Notes: generated by a model from the letters alone, not told the origin. A stretch of DNA of 64,000 bases from Opitutia bacterium (GCA_029248665.1 JAQWIW010000011.1:1-64000), one strand, 5' to 3'; positions 1 to 9,857 are shown, numbered from the stretch's first letter. Numbers and translations are program-made.

Positions 1-789
1 GGCTTTTTAGGACAATTCAATCTTCTAGATAGCTATCCCTCACTAGCCTCTATAGGAATAAATCCATTTTCTGTGACTGCTTTTTTCAGTCTTTTACTCT
101 CACTGATTAACCTTGTCTGGGTTTATTTTAAATTTGATGAATCACTTCCTCCAGAAGCAAGAAGTAAAACAAAGCCTGAGCCTTTTAAATTATTTAGTTT
201 ATTTCGTCATAGAAATCAAAAAATAAAGGCACTTAATTTGACTTACCTTATTTACATGACCGCCTTCAGTGGCATGGAATTCACTTTAACCTTTCTTGCA
301 GTTGATAGGTTTCTGTTTTCCACTGTACAAAACGGCCTTATGTTTGTGTATATCGGATTTTTACTCGTGGTCACTCAAGGATTTCTCATTAGACGATTCA
401 CACCAGTGGTGGGTGAACGAAAACTTTCTTTAGCAGGCCTTGCCTCTGGAGTCATCGCCTTCATCTTATTGTCCCAATCGACTCAATTGCCACTTTTCTT
501 TATTGCCTTAGCCTTTATGGCATTATCGATAGGCTTAGCCTCGCCATCTATGAGTTCACTCGCATCACTCTCTGCTAATGATGAAGAACAAGGTACGATA
601 TTGGGACTATTTCGATCTGCTGGTTCATTCGCACGTACCATTGGACCTCTCTTATCTGCCTTACTTTACTTCCTATTAGGTTCTCAAATTACTTATGTAA
701 TTGGGGCCTGTATCGTACTTATGGCCTTTGTCCAATTTAAACAAAAGATCGCACTTAATGGTGAAGAATTTGTAGCGACTCAGCGGTAA
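1..789 (+). CDS. MFS transporter, 5'-truncated by window edge
   Basis: C-terminal part of a major facilitator superfamily permease, an inner-membrane secondary transporter. The frame is open from base 1 with no stop, so the GTG at 73 is probably internal and about 262 codons of a longer gene are visible. The protein shows hydrophobic helices alternating with short charged loops. A basic, proline-containing central loop (EARSKTKPEP) is followed by about six membrane segments, the usual layout of the second half of a 12-helix MFS protein. It resembles the TetA/multidrug branch, but the substrate cannot be told. The fold is well supported; the function is not. Confidence 0.8.
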   Translation, partial: GFLGQFNLLDSYPSLASIGINPFSVTAFFSLLLSLINLVWVYFKFDESLPPEARSKTKPEPFKLFSLFRHRNQKIKALNLTYLIYMTAFSGMEFTLTFLAVDRFLFSTVQNGLMFVYIGFLLVVTQGFLIRRFTPVVGERKLSLAGLASGVIAFILLSQSTQLPLFFIALAFMALSIGLASPSMSSLASLSANDEEQGTILGLFRSAGSFARTIGPLLSALLYFLLGSQITYVIGACIVLMAFVQFKQKIALNGEEFVATQR

Positions 790-958
790 AACCCTATCAG
801 AATATAGTTATAGTCAGAAGGACGAAATAAAGGACTTAGATACACTTGCTGCTACAGAGCTATCCACATTACTTGAGACCTGGAGAGACCGTATAGGCAA
901 ATGCGGAAAGGTGCTAACTTTCTTTAAGCCATTAACCTGTGAACAAGTAACAAGTAGA

Positions 959-2830
959 CTATTTAAGATCTAACCAACGCTCAATGGTTAGAATGGTCCA
1001 TTTCTCTTCATTTCCATTAATGCTCGTAGTTACTGTATCATTGACCTTTTTACCAATAATGCCTTGAGCTAACGGAGTTTTATAAGAAAGAATATCATTC
1101 TCGGGATCGCTATCCCAAGCTCCTAAGATCGAATACTTGCGAGTTTTTCCAGTTGAACCTTCTTTTAAGGTCACAACATTACCCATTCCGATGCTGTCTT
1201 TACCTGCATCACTGAAATCTGTAACTTTTGCCGTTGATAAGTTAACTTCTAACTCATTTTTACGGGCGAGTAATAAATCCTGATCCTGTCTAGCCATTTT
1301 ATACTCAGAATTCTCTTTCAAATCACCGTGCTCTCTTGCCGTAGCAATTGCTTCTTTATTATCAGGGATTTTTACATTGATTAACTCTTCGTACTCGGAT
1401 TTTGCTAAATCAAAACTCTTTTGTGATACCACTAATACGTCAGATTTCTCTTCTGAACGAACTGTAGCTTCAGCAGAAAGTAAACTTTGTATAGATGGGT
1501 AAAGTTTAATAAATCGAGCCATGAGAGATTTTTTAGTTAAATCTTCAAAGCCTTGGTTTAACAAAAGAGTCTGAGCTAAATCAGTGGCAATTTCAACATT
1601 CGTGCCATCTAACAAATCTGGAATTAGATTGCGATCATCACTGAGTAAATCAGCAAGCGGTATGCGTCGAGCACTTGCATTTTGTAGCGCCTCATTATCA
1701 ATAGCATAGAACATAGCCGATAATAATTTGGTCGAAATCAAAGGTGCAATTAAGCTTTGGTATTTCTTAGAAGCACGGTTTTTGACTACCCAAAATAGTA
1801 ATGGCCCTTTGATAGTTTGGTCTGAAAGCCAACGATCTAAGCAGAAATTCACACGCTCTTCCATTTCTTCTTCGAGCATAAAGTTAATGCATTCTGTTGT
1901 AAACTTACCACTAGAGTGTTTGAGTAAATCTTCTGACATTGTTGAATAACGGTCAGGAAACACACGTTTAATTAAGTCTAAATAACGACCAAAGTAAATA
2001 ACTGGCAAATCAGAGGCTAGTTCGGAGAAATCGACAGTTGCCTCTAAAATAGACCTAGATGAAGGCTCTAATGTCTCAACATCTTCATGCAAATCTCTCG
2101 CTAAGTTATTTCTAACCCATACACCATGCAAACGGTTAGCTTGAGTTAGTGTTTTAGTATTCTTGATCGCGTCAGTAAGTGCATTAAGAATGTCGGGAAG
2201 CTCTTCCTTAATCACAGAAATATTTTCCGACAGCTTATAAAGTTTTTCCGCTAAGTTAATTTTTTCTTTAGAATTTTTAGTAGCATGGAACTGCTCAAGT
2301 ACTTCTTCCTCGGGATTCACTGGGTCATCTCTGAGAATATAAAAATCGGTTTTCTTAAGAGGTACCCCAATTCTTGGATCTTTTGCCAATAGCTTCTTTG
2401 TCGCAGTCCACCACTTTTTGTGTTTAATAACACCTAATAAAGGCAAACGTGCCAAAACTCTCTCAATTTCAGAAGCCATCATAGATTGGCAATCCGCGTT
2501 TTCCAAGATCAGTGCAATCAAATCACATGGTTTTTTCTTAACTAGTTCCTCTATACGCTCAGGATTTGTACGTGATAACACTAAAACATCATTTTCTGGA
2601 AGAACATCTAGCTTATCGGCACAAAAAGCTGGTGCCATTGCGTGGCCTTTTTTACCTTCCTCAAAATCAATAATTAAACGATCGTCTGGTTCTATGTAAT
2701 CAACAATTTTGCCAAATCCCCAACTTCTATGGAGGCAGTAATTTCCAGGAATCATAACCTCAAATTTAGATCGAAAAGATTCTAATTTTGGATTTTTCTC
2801 TATTAAAGTATCGATGGAACTTTTGTTCAT
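959..2830 (-). CDS. greA: Giant GreA-type transcript cleavage factor with long N-terminal extension
   Basis: Transcription elongation factor that rescues backtracked RNA polymerase by stimulating transcript cleavage. Only the last ~155 of 623 residues are GreA proper: the coiled coil carries HGDLKENSEYKMARQ near residue 500, with the acidic tip residues (Asp and Glu of DLKEN) that hold catalytic Mg2+, followed by the FKBP-like C-terminal domain. Ordinary GreA is about 158 residues. The first ~460 residues form a mostly helical extension that begins with a small beta-rich segment (HRSWGFGKI). Chlamydiae and Verrucomicrobia have similarly long GreA proteins. Its end converges with the MFS gene. 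What the extension does is unknown to me. Confidence 0.9.
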   Translation of the reverse strand: MNKSSIDTLIEKNPKLESFRSKFEVMIPGNYCLHRSWGFGKIVDYIEPDDRLIIDFEEGKKGHAMAPAFCADKLDVLPENDVLVLSRTNPERIEELVKKKPCDLIALILENADCQSMMASEIERVLARLPLLGVIKHKKWWTATKKLLAKDPRIGVPLKKTDFYILRDDPVNPEEEVLEQFHATKNSKEKINLAEKLYKLSENISVIKEELPDILNALTDAIKNTKTLTQANRLHGVWVRNNLARDLHEDVETLEPSSRSILEATVDFSELASDLPVIYFGRYLDLIKRVFPDRYSTMSEDLLKHSSGKFTTECINFMLEEEMEERVNFCLDRWLSDQTIKGPLLFWVVKNRASKKYQSLIAPLISTKLLSAMFYAIDNEALQNASARRIPLADLLSDDRNLIPDLLDGTNVEIATDLAQTLLLNQGFEDLTKKSLMARFIKLYPSIQSLLSAEATVRSEEKSDVLVVSQKSFDLAKSEYEELINVKIPDNKEAIATAREHGDLKENSEYKMARQDQDLLLARKNELEVNLSTAKVTDFSDAGKDSIGMGNVVTLKEGSTGKTRKYSILGAWDSDPENDILSYKTPLAQGIIGKKVNDTVTTSINGNEEKWTILTIERWLDLK

Positions 2831-2882
2831 AATAATGCAAGTTGTAAAAAGATAAAGTTTAACTATGAGTTATATTTAGCAA

Positions 2883-4178
2883 ATGAGAAGCGTTAATTTC
2901 AATAAATCTAATAAAAATAAGAGCTCTTGGGTCTTGGCAACTCTTTTGATGAAGAAATATCTGGATACTAGAGAGAAGCCTAGTGACTTATTCGACACAA
3001 TCACTTCGAAGATTGATCAAAATCAATTGAATCACTGTAAATTTCTTTTTTATGGTGCCTTAAGAAATATCTTAAGAATTGAGACGGCCTTAAAAAAATT
3101 AATTAAGAAGCAACCAAAACATTTAGTCTTAAGTATATTTTTGATAAGTGGCTACGAATTGTTAGGGCCTTCTCAAAATAAAAAAGAGAAAATCATCCAT
3201 CACGCAGTCGAAGAAGCCAAAAGCTTAATTAGTGCGAAAGAAGTAAAGTTCATTAATGCCGTATTGAGAAAACTTGCTTTTGCATTAGACGAACAATCAC
3301 CCGAAGAATCGTTATCTATATTTTATAGTCACCCACAATGGCTTGTTCAGCATTGGATAAAACAATTCGGAAACATAAAGACTGAACAACTTTTAAAATG
3401 GAATCAGCAAATCCCGCACTTGTATCTTTATTCCAAGCATTTACCCGACACAGATAAAGCTGAGCTTAAAAACATTCGAACCGATTGCTATGAACTTCCA
3501 GAAAAAGGAATACATCATCCTGGAATCAAAGACTTACTCAATCAAGGACTCGCTTATATCAAAGACCCAGCCACTTTTAATGCAGTGGATGCTCTAAACC
3601 CTAAACCTAATGAAAGCATTTTAGATCTTTGCGCTTCACCAGGAGGAAAGACTTTTGATTGTATACAAAGGATGAAGAATCAAGGTACTATTGTCGCTGT
3701 TGATCTGCCAAATCAAAGAATTGAGCGATTGAATCGCAATCTCAGTACTTACTTAAAAGAGAATTCTCAGCTAAGAATTTTTCCGCAGGATATTTTGAGT
3801 ATCAAAGATGAAACATTTGCAGAAGCCAAACTACCGACTAAATATGATGGTATTTTACTTGATGCACCCTGTTCAAATACAGGTGTCATACAGCGTAAGC
3901 CTGACATTCGGTGGCGTCTTAATTACAATGATATTAATCAATGTGCAGAACTACAACTAAAGCTTTTAACTCAAGCCAGTCATTGGGTAAAACCTAATGG
4001 ACGAATTGTTTATAGTACCTGCAGCATAGATAAAATAGAAAATGATGCAGTTATCGAGGCATTCTTGAAGACTCAAGAAGGAAGTAGCTTCCATGTAATC
4101 AAGAAGAAAGTATACTATCCTTGGGCCGACCAACATGATGGCGCAGGGGTCTTTTTATTGAATAAAATGAATGTTTAA
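2883..4178 (+). CDS. rsmB: 16S rRNA (cytosine-C5) methyltransferase RsmB
   Basis: SAM-dependent enzyme that makes m5C967 in 16S rRNA. An N-terminal NusB-like helical RNA-binding domain (about residues 15-140) is followed by a Rossmann methyltransferase domain with the SAM loop CASPGGKT near residue 250, the DAPCSNTG motif carrying the first conserved Cys, and YSTCSIDKIEND near residue 376 with the catalytic Cys. The length of 431 matches E. coli RsmB (429). It is divergent from greA with a 52-base gap and has no visible Shine-Dalgarno sequence. It converges with the fumarase gene downstream. Confidence 0.92.
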   Translation: MRSVNFNKSNKNKSSWVLATLLMKKYLDTREKPSDLFDTITSKIDQNQLNHCKFLFYGALRNILRIETALKKLIKKQPKHLVLSIFLISGYELLGPSQNKKEKIIHHAVEEAKSLISAKEVKFINAVLRKLAFALDEQSPEESLSIFYSHPQWLVQHWIKQFGNIKTEQLLKWNQQIPHLYLYSKHLPDTDKAELKNIRTDCYELPEKGIHHPGIKDLLNQGLAYIKDPATFNAVDALNPKPNESILDLCASPGGKTFDCIQRMKNQGTIVAVDLPNQRIERLNRNLSTYLKENSQLRIFPQDILSIKDETFAEAKLPTKYDGILLDAPCSNTGVIQRKPDIRWRLNYNDINQCAELQLKLLTQASHWVKPNGRIVYSTCSIDKIENDAVIEAFLKTQEGSSFHVIKKKVYYPWADQHDGAGVFLLNKMNV

Positions 4179-4185
4179 TTCAGGT

Positions 4186-5859
4186 TTATTTTTTAGCCGA
4201 TTCATAGGCATTGATCGCACATTTTGAACAAGCTTCAGCCACTGACGCAAAAAAGTCATTGCCCTTATCGTCGATCAAAAGATAAGCAGGAAAGTTAATG
4301 ACATCAATTTCCCAAATCGCTTCCATCCCTAGTTCAGGATATTCAAGAACCTTTACTGACTTGATGTTTTGATCCGCTAAAAGTGCTGCAGGTCCACCAA
4401 TAGAACCGAGGTAAAAACCTCCATATTTCTTACAAGCATCGACGACGGTTTTTGAACGATTTCCCTTTGCAAGCATTATCAAAGAGCCACCAGCAGCTTG
4501 AAATTGATCAACATAACTATCCATTCGACCAGCTGTAGTTGGGCCGAAGGAACCTGAAGCCATACCTTTCGGAGTTTTTGCTGGTCCGGCATAATAAATA
4601 ATATGCTTTTTAAAATATTCCGGAAGATCCTGACCATTGTCTAGTTTTTCTTTCAATTTAGCATGCGCAATATCTCTAGCTACAACAATCTTTCCTGTCA
4701 GCTCTAAGGCCGTTGAAATCTGGTATTTGCTTAACTGTTTCAGCAAATCATCCATTGGTTGATTGAGGTTAACTTTTTCTGCTTTTTCTGAAGAAGCAAA
4801 ATTATATTCTGGTAATAAGCGTGAAGGATTATCTTCCAATTTTTCCAGCCAAATACCTGATTTATCAATTCGAGCTTTTGCATTTCTATCTGCAGAGCAT
4901 GATACTCCTAAACCGATTGGACACGAAGCACCATGACGTGGTAATCGAATCACTCGAACATCTAAAGCAAAGTATTTTCCGCCAAACTGAGCTCCGTAGC
5001 CCATCTCTCTTGTATAAGCTAATAATTTTTTCTCAAATTCAATATCCCTAAATGCTCTTCCCTGATCATTTCCAGTCGTTGGTAAATCATCGTAATATCG
5101 AGCAGATGCGAGTTTGACTGTCTTCATGCACGCTTCTGCTGAAGTTCCGCCAATAACAAACGCTATATGATAAGGAGGACACGCAGAAGTTCCTAATGTA
5201 CTCATTTTTTCTATGCAGAATTTGACCAAACTAGAGGGATTTAAAACAGCTCTTGTTTCTTGATAAAAGAAACTCTTGTTTGCTGAACCTCCTCCTTTAG
5301 TCATGAATAAAAATTCATAAGTATCACTAGGAGTAGCGATTATATCTACCTGTGCGGGTAAATTAGTTTTTGTATTCTTCTCTTGATAAAGGCTTAAAGG
5401 TGCCATCTGAGAATATCTTAAGTTTTCATTTTTGAAACAGTTATAAATACCCTTGGCGATAAATGATTCATCATCAGCATTTGTCCAAACAGCTTGTCCT
5501 TTTTTTGCATAAACAATACTAGTTCCAGTGTCTTGGCAAAGCGGTAGCACTCCATGTACTGCAATCGATGCATTTTTAATTAAAGTATAAGCGATTCTTC
5601 GATCATTTTCCGTCGATTCATTGTCTTCAAATATCTGTGCAACTTGTTCAAGGTGTTTAGTTCTTAATTTAAATGAAATTTCACGTGTTGCCTGTTCTGC
5701 TAAAAAACTCAAAGCTTCAGGATCAATTTGTAAAATTTCTCGCCCTTCAAAATCAATCGTATTAACAAACTTATCGGTCAGTAATTCATACTCAGTCGTA
5801 TCATCTTTTGACGATTGAAATACTTTTTCAAAGTGAAATTGATCCTTATCCTGATCCAT
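4186..5859 (-). CDS. fumA: Class I (iron-sulfur) fumarate hydratase
   Basis: TCA-cycle enzyme that interconverts fumarate and malate in the cytoplasm using an oxygen-labile [4Fe-4S] cluster. Three cysteines lie at the spacing of E. coli FumA: Cys108 in LCQDTGTS, Cys227 in TSACPPYH and Cys321 in GVSCSADR (E. coli 105, 224, 318). The length of 557 is typical for the fused two-domain form. The gene lies 28 bases downstream of an A-type Fe-S carrier gene on the same strand, which suggests joint transcription and cluster delivery. A related class I family such as tartrate dehydratase is unlikely given the FumA-like spacing. Confidence 0.93.
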   Translation of the reverse strand: MDQDKDQFHFEKVFQSSKDDTTEYELLTDKFVNTIDFEGREILQIDPEALSFLAEQATREISFKLRTKHLEQVAQIFEDNESTENDRRIAYTLIKNASIAVHGVLPLCQDTGTSIVYAKKGQAVWTNADDESFIAKGIYNCFKNENLRYSQMAPLSLYQEKNTKTNLPAQVDIIATPSDTYEFLFMTKGGGSANKSFFYQETRAVLNPSSLVKFCIEKMSTLGTSACPPYHIAFVIGGTSAEACMKTVKLASARYYDDLPTTGNDQGRAFRDIEFEKKLLAYTREMGYGAQFGGKYFALDVRVIRLPRHGASCPIGLGVSCSADRNAKARIDKSGIWLEKLEDNPSRLLPEYNFASSEKAEKVNLNQPMDDLLKQLSKYQISTALELTGKIVVARDIAHAKLKEKLDNGQDLPEYFKKHIIYYAGPAKTPKGMASGSFGPTTAGRMDSYVDQFQAAGGSLIMLAKGNRSKTVVDACKKYGGFYLGSIGGPAALLADQNIKSVKVLEYPELGMEAIWEIDVINFPAYLLIDDKGNDFFASVAEACSKCAINAYESAKK

Positions 5860-5887
5860 ATTTTAAATAACGATTAAGAGCTTAAGT

Positions 5888-6205
5888 TTAATTAAAAGAG
5901 CGCCCACAGCCACAGGTGCTAGAGGCATTAGGATTTTTGATTTCAAATCCTTTCCCAGTTAACCCGTCATCAAAATGAATAGTGCAATCCTCTAAGTACG
6001 ACAAACTAGAAGGGTCCACAAGTACAGTCATCTCACCTTCCTTGATTTCATTATCACCCTCTTTAATACTATCAAAAGACATACCATATTCGAAACCAGA
6101 GCAACCACCTGCTTCAACAAATATCCTCAGATGTTGGTCTTTTTGAGCATTTTCTTTACTTAATTTAGTAATTTGTTTGATTGCTGAATCCGTTAATTTT
6201 ATCAT
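5888..6205 (-). CDS. A-type Fe-S cluster carrier (HesB/IscA/ErpA family)
   Basis: Small carrier that accepts Fe-S clusters and passes them to apo-enzymes. All three signature cysteines are present: Cys35 in AGGCSGF, and Cys98 and Cys100 in the C-terminal TCGCGRSF. The length of 105 is normal. The gene lies upstream of the class I fumarase, a [4Fe-4S] enzyme, on the same strand, so the fumarase is a plausible client. Whether this is ErpA, IscA or SufA by orthology cannot be decided from the sequence alone. Confidence 0.9.
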   Translation of the reverse strand: MIKLTDSAIKQITKLSKENAQKDQHLRIFVEAGGCSGFEYGMSFDSIKEGDNEIKEGEMTVLVDPSSLSYLEDCTIHFDDGLTGKGFEIKNPNASSTCGCGRSFN

Positions 6206-6301
6206 ACATTAAAAATATGATAGCATTAGTATTTGTCAAACATTGGCAATTCTATCTTTGAGGGTGGTTTTCTTCCCCAAAAAATTTCCGATTAAAAATT
6301 T

Positions 6302-7747
6302 ATGTCAGGTCCCTTTCTCAATCAAAGCCAAAAGCAGACTCAATCTTTAACAATTGCTCCACAATTGCAGAATTCACTTAAGATTCTGCAATCAGCATCT
6401 TTTGATTTAAGAACAGCAATACTATTCGAATTGCAGCGTAACCCGCTGTTAGAAGAACTGCCTATAGAAGGCGTAAGCGTTGAAGCTGAATCTGAATTGA
6501 TTCAAGAAAACGGTGATTCAAGAAATGAGGAACTAGACTTTGATAGTGATGACTTTAGTATTTTAGAAAAAATGTCAGATGATTACATGGAAAATCATGT
6601 AACAGATGCAGTTGTCTCTGGCTCTGATTTGCAAATCCAAGAAAGGCGAGATCATTTCCTTAATTCATTGAGGCAAGAAGAATCGCTACAACAGCATTTA
6701 ATAGATCAAATAACCTTATGTGATTGCGACGATGCTACTAAAGAAAATCTGATATTGCTCATTGGTAGTCTTGATGAAAATGGATACTTAAATGAATCTT
6801 CTTCTAATTTATCCCTTCAACTAAATATACCCTATCCTAAATTTTTAAAGGCCTTGGAAATCCTTAAAACCTTTAATCCTGCGGGAATTGGCGCAAAAGA
6901 TTTGCAGGAATGCCTACTTATACAGCTAAAAAGAATTAATAAAGAAGACACATTAGCCTATACTGTGATTGAAAAAACATATCCCTTGCTTCTTCGAAGA
7001 AGGATACAAGAAATTGCAAAAAAATTAAAAGTTACCGATGAAGCGATACAAAAGGCTCTTGAAGATGTTGCGAATATGGATCCATCACCTGGTAAGCGAT
7101 TCAGTGCAGATACCAATTCCGTAATTGAAGCAGATATTAAGATCTTTTTTGAAGATGAAATTTGGAAAATTGAATTAAATAATGAATATATTCCCAAATT
7201 ACGAATCAGTCAAAAATACAAAGACCTCTTAGCTCAAGGAAATCTCAGCAAAAAAGAAAAGGAGTATTTAATTGAAAATATGCGTTCAGGAAAATTCCTA
7301 ATTAATTCACTAGGACAAAGACAAAATACGCTGAAGAAAATTTCAGAGAAAATAATAGAACACCAACCAAAGTTTTTCGTAACGACCAATCCATCCTTGC
7401 GGCCTATGACGATGCAAGAAATTGCTGAAGATATCGGCGTACATGAAACTACTATCAGCCGTGCAATCGCTAATAAATATGTAAAAACTCCGCACGGGCT
7501 ATTTCCATTAAAGCATTTTTTCAACAGCGGATTTACTTCTGATAGCGGAGAGAGCATCGCTAATCGTTCTATTAAAGAAACAATAGAAAAAATCATACAA
7601 AAAGAAGACTCTCACAAGCCGATCAGCGATCAAGGTATAGTTAAGGAGTTAGAAAGAGAAGGAATTAAGATCGCCCGAAGAACAGTTGCTAAGTATAGAG
7701 AACAACAAGGCATACTCCCTACTCATCTAAGAAGACGATTTGATTAA
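6302..7747 (+). CDS. rpoN: RNA polymerase sigma-54 factor
   Basis: Sigma factor for -24/-12 promoters, which need AAA+ enhancer-binding activators. The Gln-rich region I (residues ~8-50, QSLTIAPQLQNSLKILQ), acidic region II, core-binding region III and C-terminal DNA-binding region are present. The RpoN box ARRTVAKYRE lies at residues 458-467. The length of 481 is normal. No enhancer-binding activator is encoded in this window. The last bases overlap those of hemW on the opposite strand. No Shine-Dalgarno sequence precedes the ATG. Confidence 0.95.
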   Translation: MSGPFLNQSQKQTQSLTIAPQLQNSLKILQSASFDLRTAILFELQRNPLLEELPIEGVSVEAESELIQENGDSRNEELDFDSDDFSILEKMSDDYMENHVTDAVVSGSDLQIQERRDHFLNSLRQEESLQQHLIDQITLCDCDDATKENLILLIGSLDENGYLNESSSNLSLQLNIPYPKFLKALEILKTFNPAGIGAKDLQECLLIQLKRINKEDTLAYTVIEKTYPLLLRRRIQEIAKKLKVTDEAIQKALEDVANMDPSPGKRFSADTNSVIEADIKIFFEDEIWKIELNNEYIPKLRISQKYKDLLAQGNLSKKEKEYLIENMRSGKFLINSLGQRQNTLKKISEKIIEHQPKFFVTTNPSLRPMTMQEIAEDIGVHETTISRAIANKYVKTPHGLFPLKHFFNSGFTSDSGESIANRSIKETIEKIIQKEDSHKPISDQGIVKELEREGIKIARRTVAKYREQQGILPTHLRRRFD

Positions 7748-8895
7748 ACATAAATGTTGGAGTGTAAATCTAAGATCTCCAACCCTATTCCATCACATTT
7801 AAGTTGCCCTTCTCTGGTGAGAACAAAGCGAGAGCCTTTTTCTATTAAATAGCCTTCAGCTTTAAATTGATTCATTAATTTCAAGAATGGACTAGCATCT
7901 ATATTCCCATTGGGAGAAAAACGATTTAATAGCTCACAAAAATCAATGCCCTCATTCATTCTCAATCCAAATATTAAACTATCGGCAAAGAGCAAATCTT
8001 GTGATAAATTCACTGTCTCTTCTTTATTTAAATTAGACGACTTTAATCCTTTTAACCATTTTTCTATGGAGCTGGGATTAGAATAGCGAAGGCCATCAAA
8101 TTGAGAGGCTGCCGATGGCCCACAACCGATCCAGTCATACATCTTCCATGTATTAACATTATGGAAACAACGACTTGATTCAGAACGAGCAAAGTTAGAA
8201 ATCTCATATTGAGATAAGCCGAAACTATTCAATAAATCCCAACCTTTTTCATAAAAGGCACGCTCTCTTTCTTCATCAATTTTCAGCTTTCCTTCAGAGA
8301 GCTTCACATAGAGTGCAGTATCTTCTTCAAAGGTTAAACAATATGTTGAAAGATGGGTGCTTCCAAGATTATTTGCTTTATTCAAGTCTTCATGCCAATC
8401 GTCTAATTCTTGATTAGGCAGAGCGAACATCATATCCACATTTGTTTCCTTCACTCCTGAAGCTTCGATCAATTCCCATGCAGTATAGACCTGCTTAGGA
8501 TTATGTAAGCGTCCTAACTTTTCTAAAGAAATTGGATTAAAGCTTTGGATACCCATTGAAAAACGTGTCACTCCCAAATCCAATAATACTTTTAGTTTAT
8601 CTGCCTTCACTGTTGAAGGTGCCATTTCGACTGTCCACTCTTTGAAGTCATTGCCTATATGCTTAAGCATTGATTCACCTAATCGTTTCAGATCATTCGC
8701 AGGTAATAATGTAGGTGTTCCGCCTCCCCAAAATATAGTATCAAAGCGTGTAGATTTTGGAATCTGTTTGAATTCAAGCTCCATTCCCTCGAGATAGGCC
8801 AACAATTCTGAACGCTTGGGCTTTTCTTGATAAAATGCACAGAAATCACAGGTACTCGCACAAAATGGAATATGGCAATATAAGCCGATTTGCAT
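7744..8895 (-). CDS. hemW: HemW-like radical SAM protein (coproporphyrinogen oxidase-like)
   Basis: Radical SAM protein of the HemN/HemW group; HemW proteins bind heme and are thought to insert it into client proteins. The [4Fe-4S]-binding motif C-x3-C-x2-C is at Cys12, Cys16 and Cys19 (CASTCDFC), within the HemW-style HIPFC context. GGGTPT and the HemW C-terminal domain follow. It lacks the N-terminal extension of true HemN, so HemW is preferred over an oxygen-independent coproporphyrinogen dehydrogenase. The gene starts 4 bases after the stop of the ABC ATPase gene, so the two are probably co-transcribed. Confidence 0.88.
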   Translation of the reverse strand: MQIGLYCHIPFCASTCDFCAFYQEKPKRSELLAYLEGMELEFKQIPKSTRFDTIFWGGGTPTLLPANDLKRLGESMLKHIGNDFKEWTVEMAPSTVKADKLKVLLDLGVTRFSMGIQSFNPISLEKLGRLHNPKQVYTAWELIEASGVKETNVDMMFALPNQELDDWHEDLNKANNLGSTHLSTYCLTFEEDTALYVKLSEGKLKIDEERERAFYEKGWDLLNSFGLSQYEISNFARSESSRCFHNVNTWKMYDWIGCGPSAASQFDGLRYSNPSSIEKWLKGLKSSNLNKEETVNLSQDLLFADSLIFGLRMNEGIDFCELLNRFSPNGNIDASPFLKLMNQFKAEGYLIEKGSRFVLTREGQLKCDGIGLEILDLHSNIYV

Positions 8896-8899
8896 AAAC

Positions 8900-9688
8900 T
8901 TAGATTAATGGTACCGCCTCAAGTAACTTTTGAGTATAAGGATGCTGAGGATTTCGGCACACTTCTTTCGCATCTCCTTGCTCAACTATTTTACCTTCAG
9001 TCATCACTAAAATAGTATCACTCATATGCTCAATAACGGCTAAATCATGTGCCACAAATAGGTAAGTCAAATTAAACTCTGACTGCAAATCCTTCAATAG
9101 ATTAATAATGTGTGCTTGAACAGATACGTCTAAGGCACTTACTGGCTCGTCGCAGATAATAAACTCAGGCTCTGCAGCTATTGCCCTAGCAATTCCTATT
9201 CGCTGTCTCTGCCCACCACTAAACTCATGGGGAAACCGAGCCATCATATCTGCTGAAAGACCTACCTTATTTAATAAATAGGCGACTTTGTCTTTTCTTT
9301 CAGTTTCATTTAATGCTTTTAAATGTATCGTCATTGGTTCGCTAATACTCGAGCCGATACTCATTCGAGGATTTAGAGAGCCGAAAGGGTCTTGAAACAC
9401 CATTTGGATCTTCTTTCGATAAGGGTAAAATTCTTTATTACTTAACTCAGAAATATTATTTTCATTATAGTAGATTGAACCTCCAGTCATTGGAACTAAA
9501 CGAGCAATTGCCTTTCCTGTCGTTGATTTACCGCTACCACTTTCTCCTACTAAGCCTACAGTTTTTCCTTTAGGAATAGAAAAACTTATCGAATCAACAG
9601 CTTTTACTGTGTGGATTTTTTGCGATAAAAGCCCCTGCTTACTCACAAAGTGCACTTTCAAATCGTCAACTGTGATTAAATTTGCCAT
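8900..9688 (-). CDS. ABC transporter ATPase, oligopeptide/dipeptide (OppF/DppF) type
   Basis: ATP-binding subunit of a peptide-type ABC importer. Walker A is GESGSGKST (48-56), the signature is SGGQ (157-160) and Walker B is FIICDE (176-181). The C-terminal RNPQHPYTQKLLEAVP is the hallmark of Opp/Dpp ATPases. No permease or substrate-binding gene is adjacent: upstream is uvrA and a tiny lipoprotein gene on the other strand, and downstream is hemW. It is therefore either part of a dispersed transporter or the end of a dismantled operon. The substrate is unknown. Confidence 0.88.
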   Translation of the reverse strand: MANLITVDDLKVHFVSKQGLLSQKIHTVKAVDSISFSIPKGKTVGLVGESGSGKSTTGKAIARLVPMTGGSIYYNENNISELSNKEFYPYRKKIQMVFQDPFGSLNPRMSIGSSISEPMTIHLKALNETERKDKVAYLLNKVGLSADMMARFPHEFSGGQRQRIGIARAIAAEPEFIICDEPVSALDVSVQAHIINLLKDLQSEFNLTYLFVAHDLAVIEHMSDTILVMTEGKIVEQGDAKEVCRNPQHPYTQKLLEAVPLI

Positions 9689-9719
9689 AGATAAATAAAT
9701 ATTAGATAAAGGTAAAATT

Positions 9720-9857
9720 ATGATTCAAAAGACATTCTTACTACTGGTAGCTATTCTTATACTTTCATCATGTACCTCAACAAAAAATGATCATGGTGTA
9801 ACTATAAAAAAGAAAAATAATTATAGTCCGATCCATCAGGTCAAAAAACTATTTTAA
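9720..9857 (+). CDS. Very small predicted lipoprotein (45 aa)
   Basis: A short reading frame starting ATG at 9720, with AAAGG eight bases upstream, one of the few starts here with a ribosome-binding-like sequence. It encodes a basic residue near the start, a run of about ten hydrophobic residues, and a lipobox LSSC with Cys18 as the lipidation site. The mature peptide is then about 28 residues, hydrophilic and lysine-rich. It fills the gap between the divergent ABC ATPase gene and the end of uvrA, overlapping the uvrA stop by 4 bases. Function is unknown. The signal peptide and lipobox are clear for so short a frame, but expression is an inference. Confidence 0.6.
   Translation: MIQKTFLLLVAILILSSCTSTKNDHGVTIKKKNNYSPIHQVKKLF

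Noticed and set aside
1728-2699. Opposite-strand open frames within greA
   Set aside because: Shadow frames of a strongly supported coding gene with no protein-like motif.
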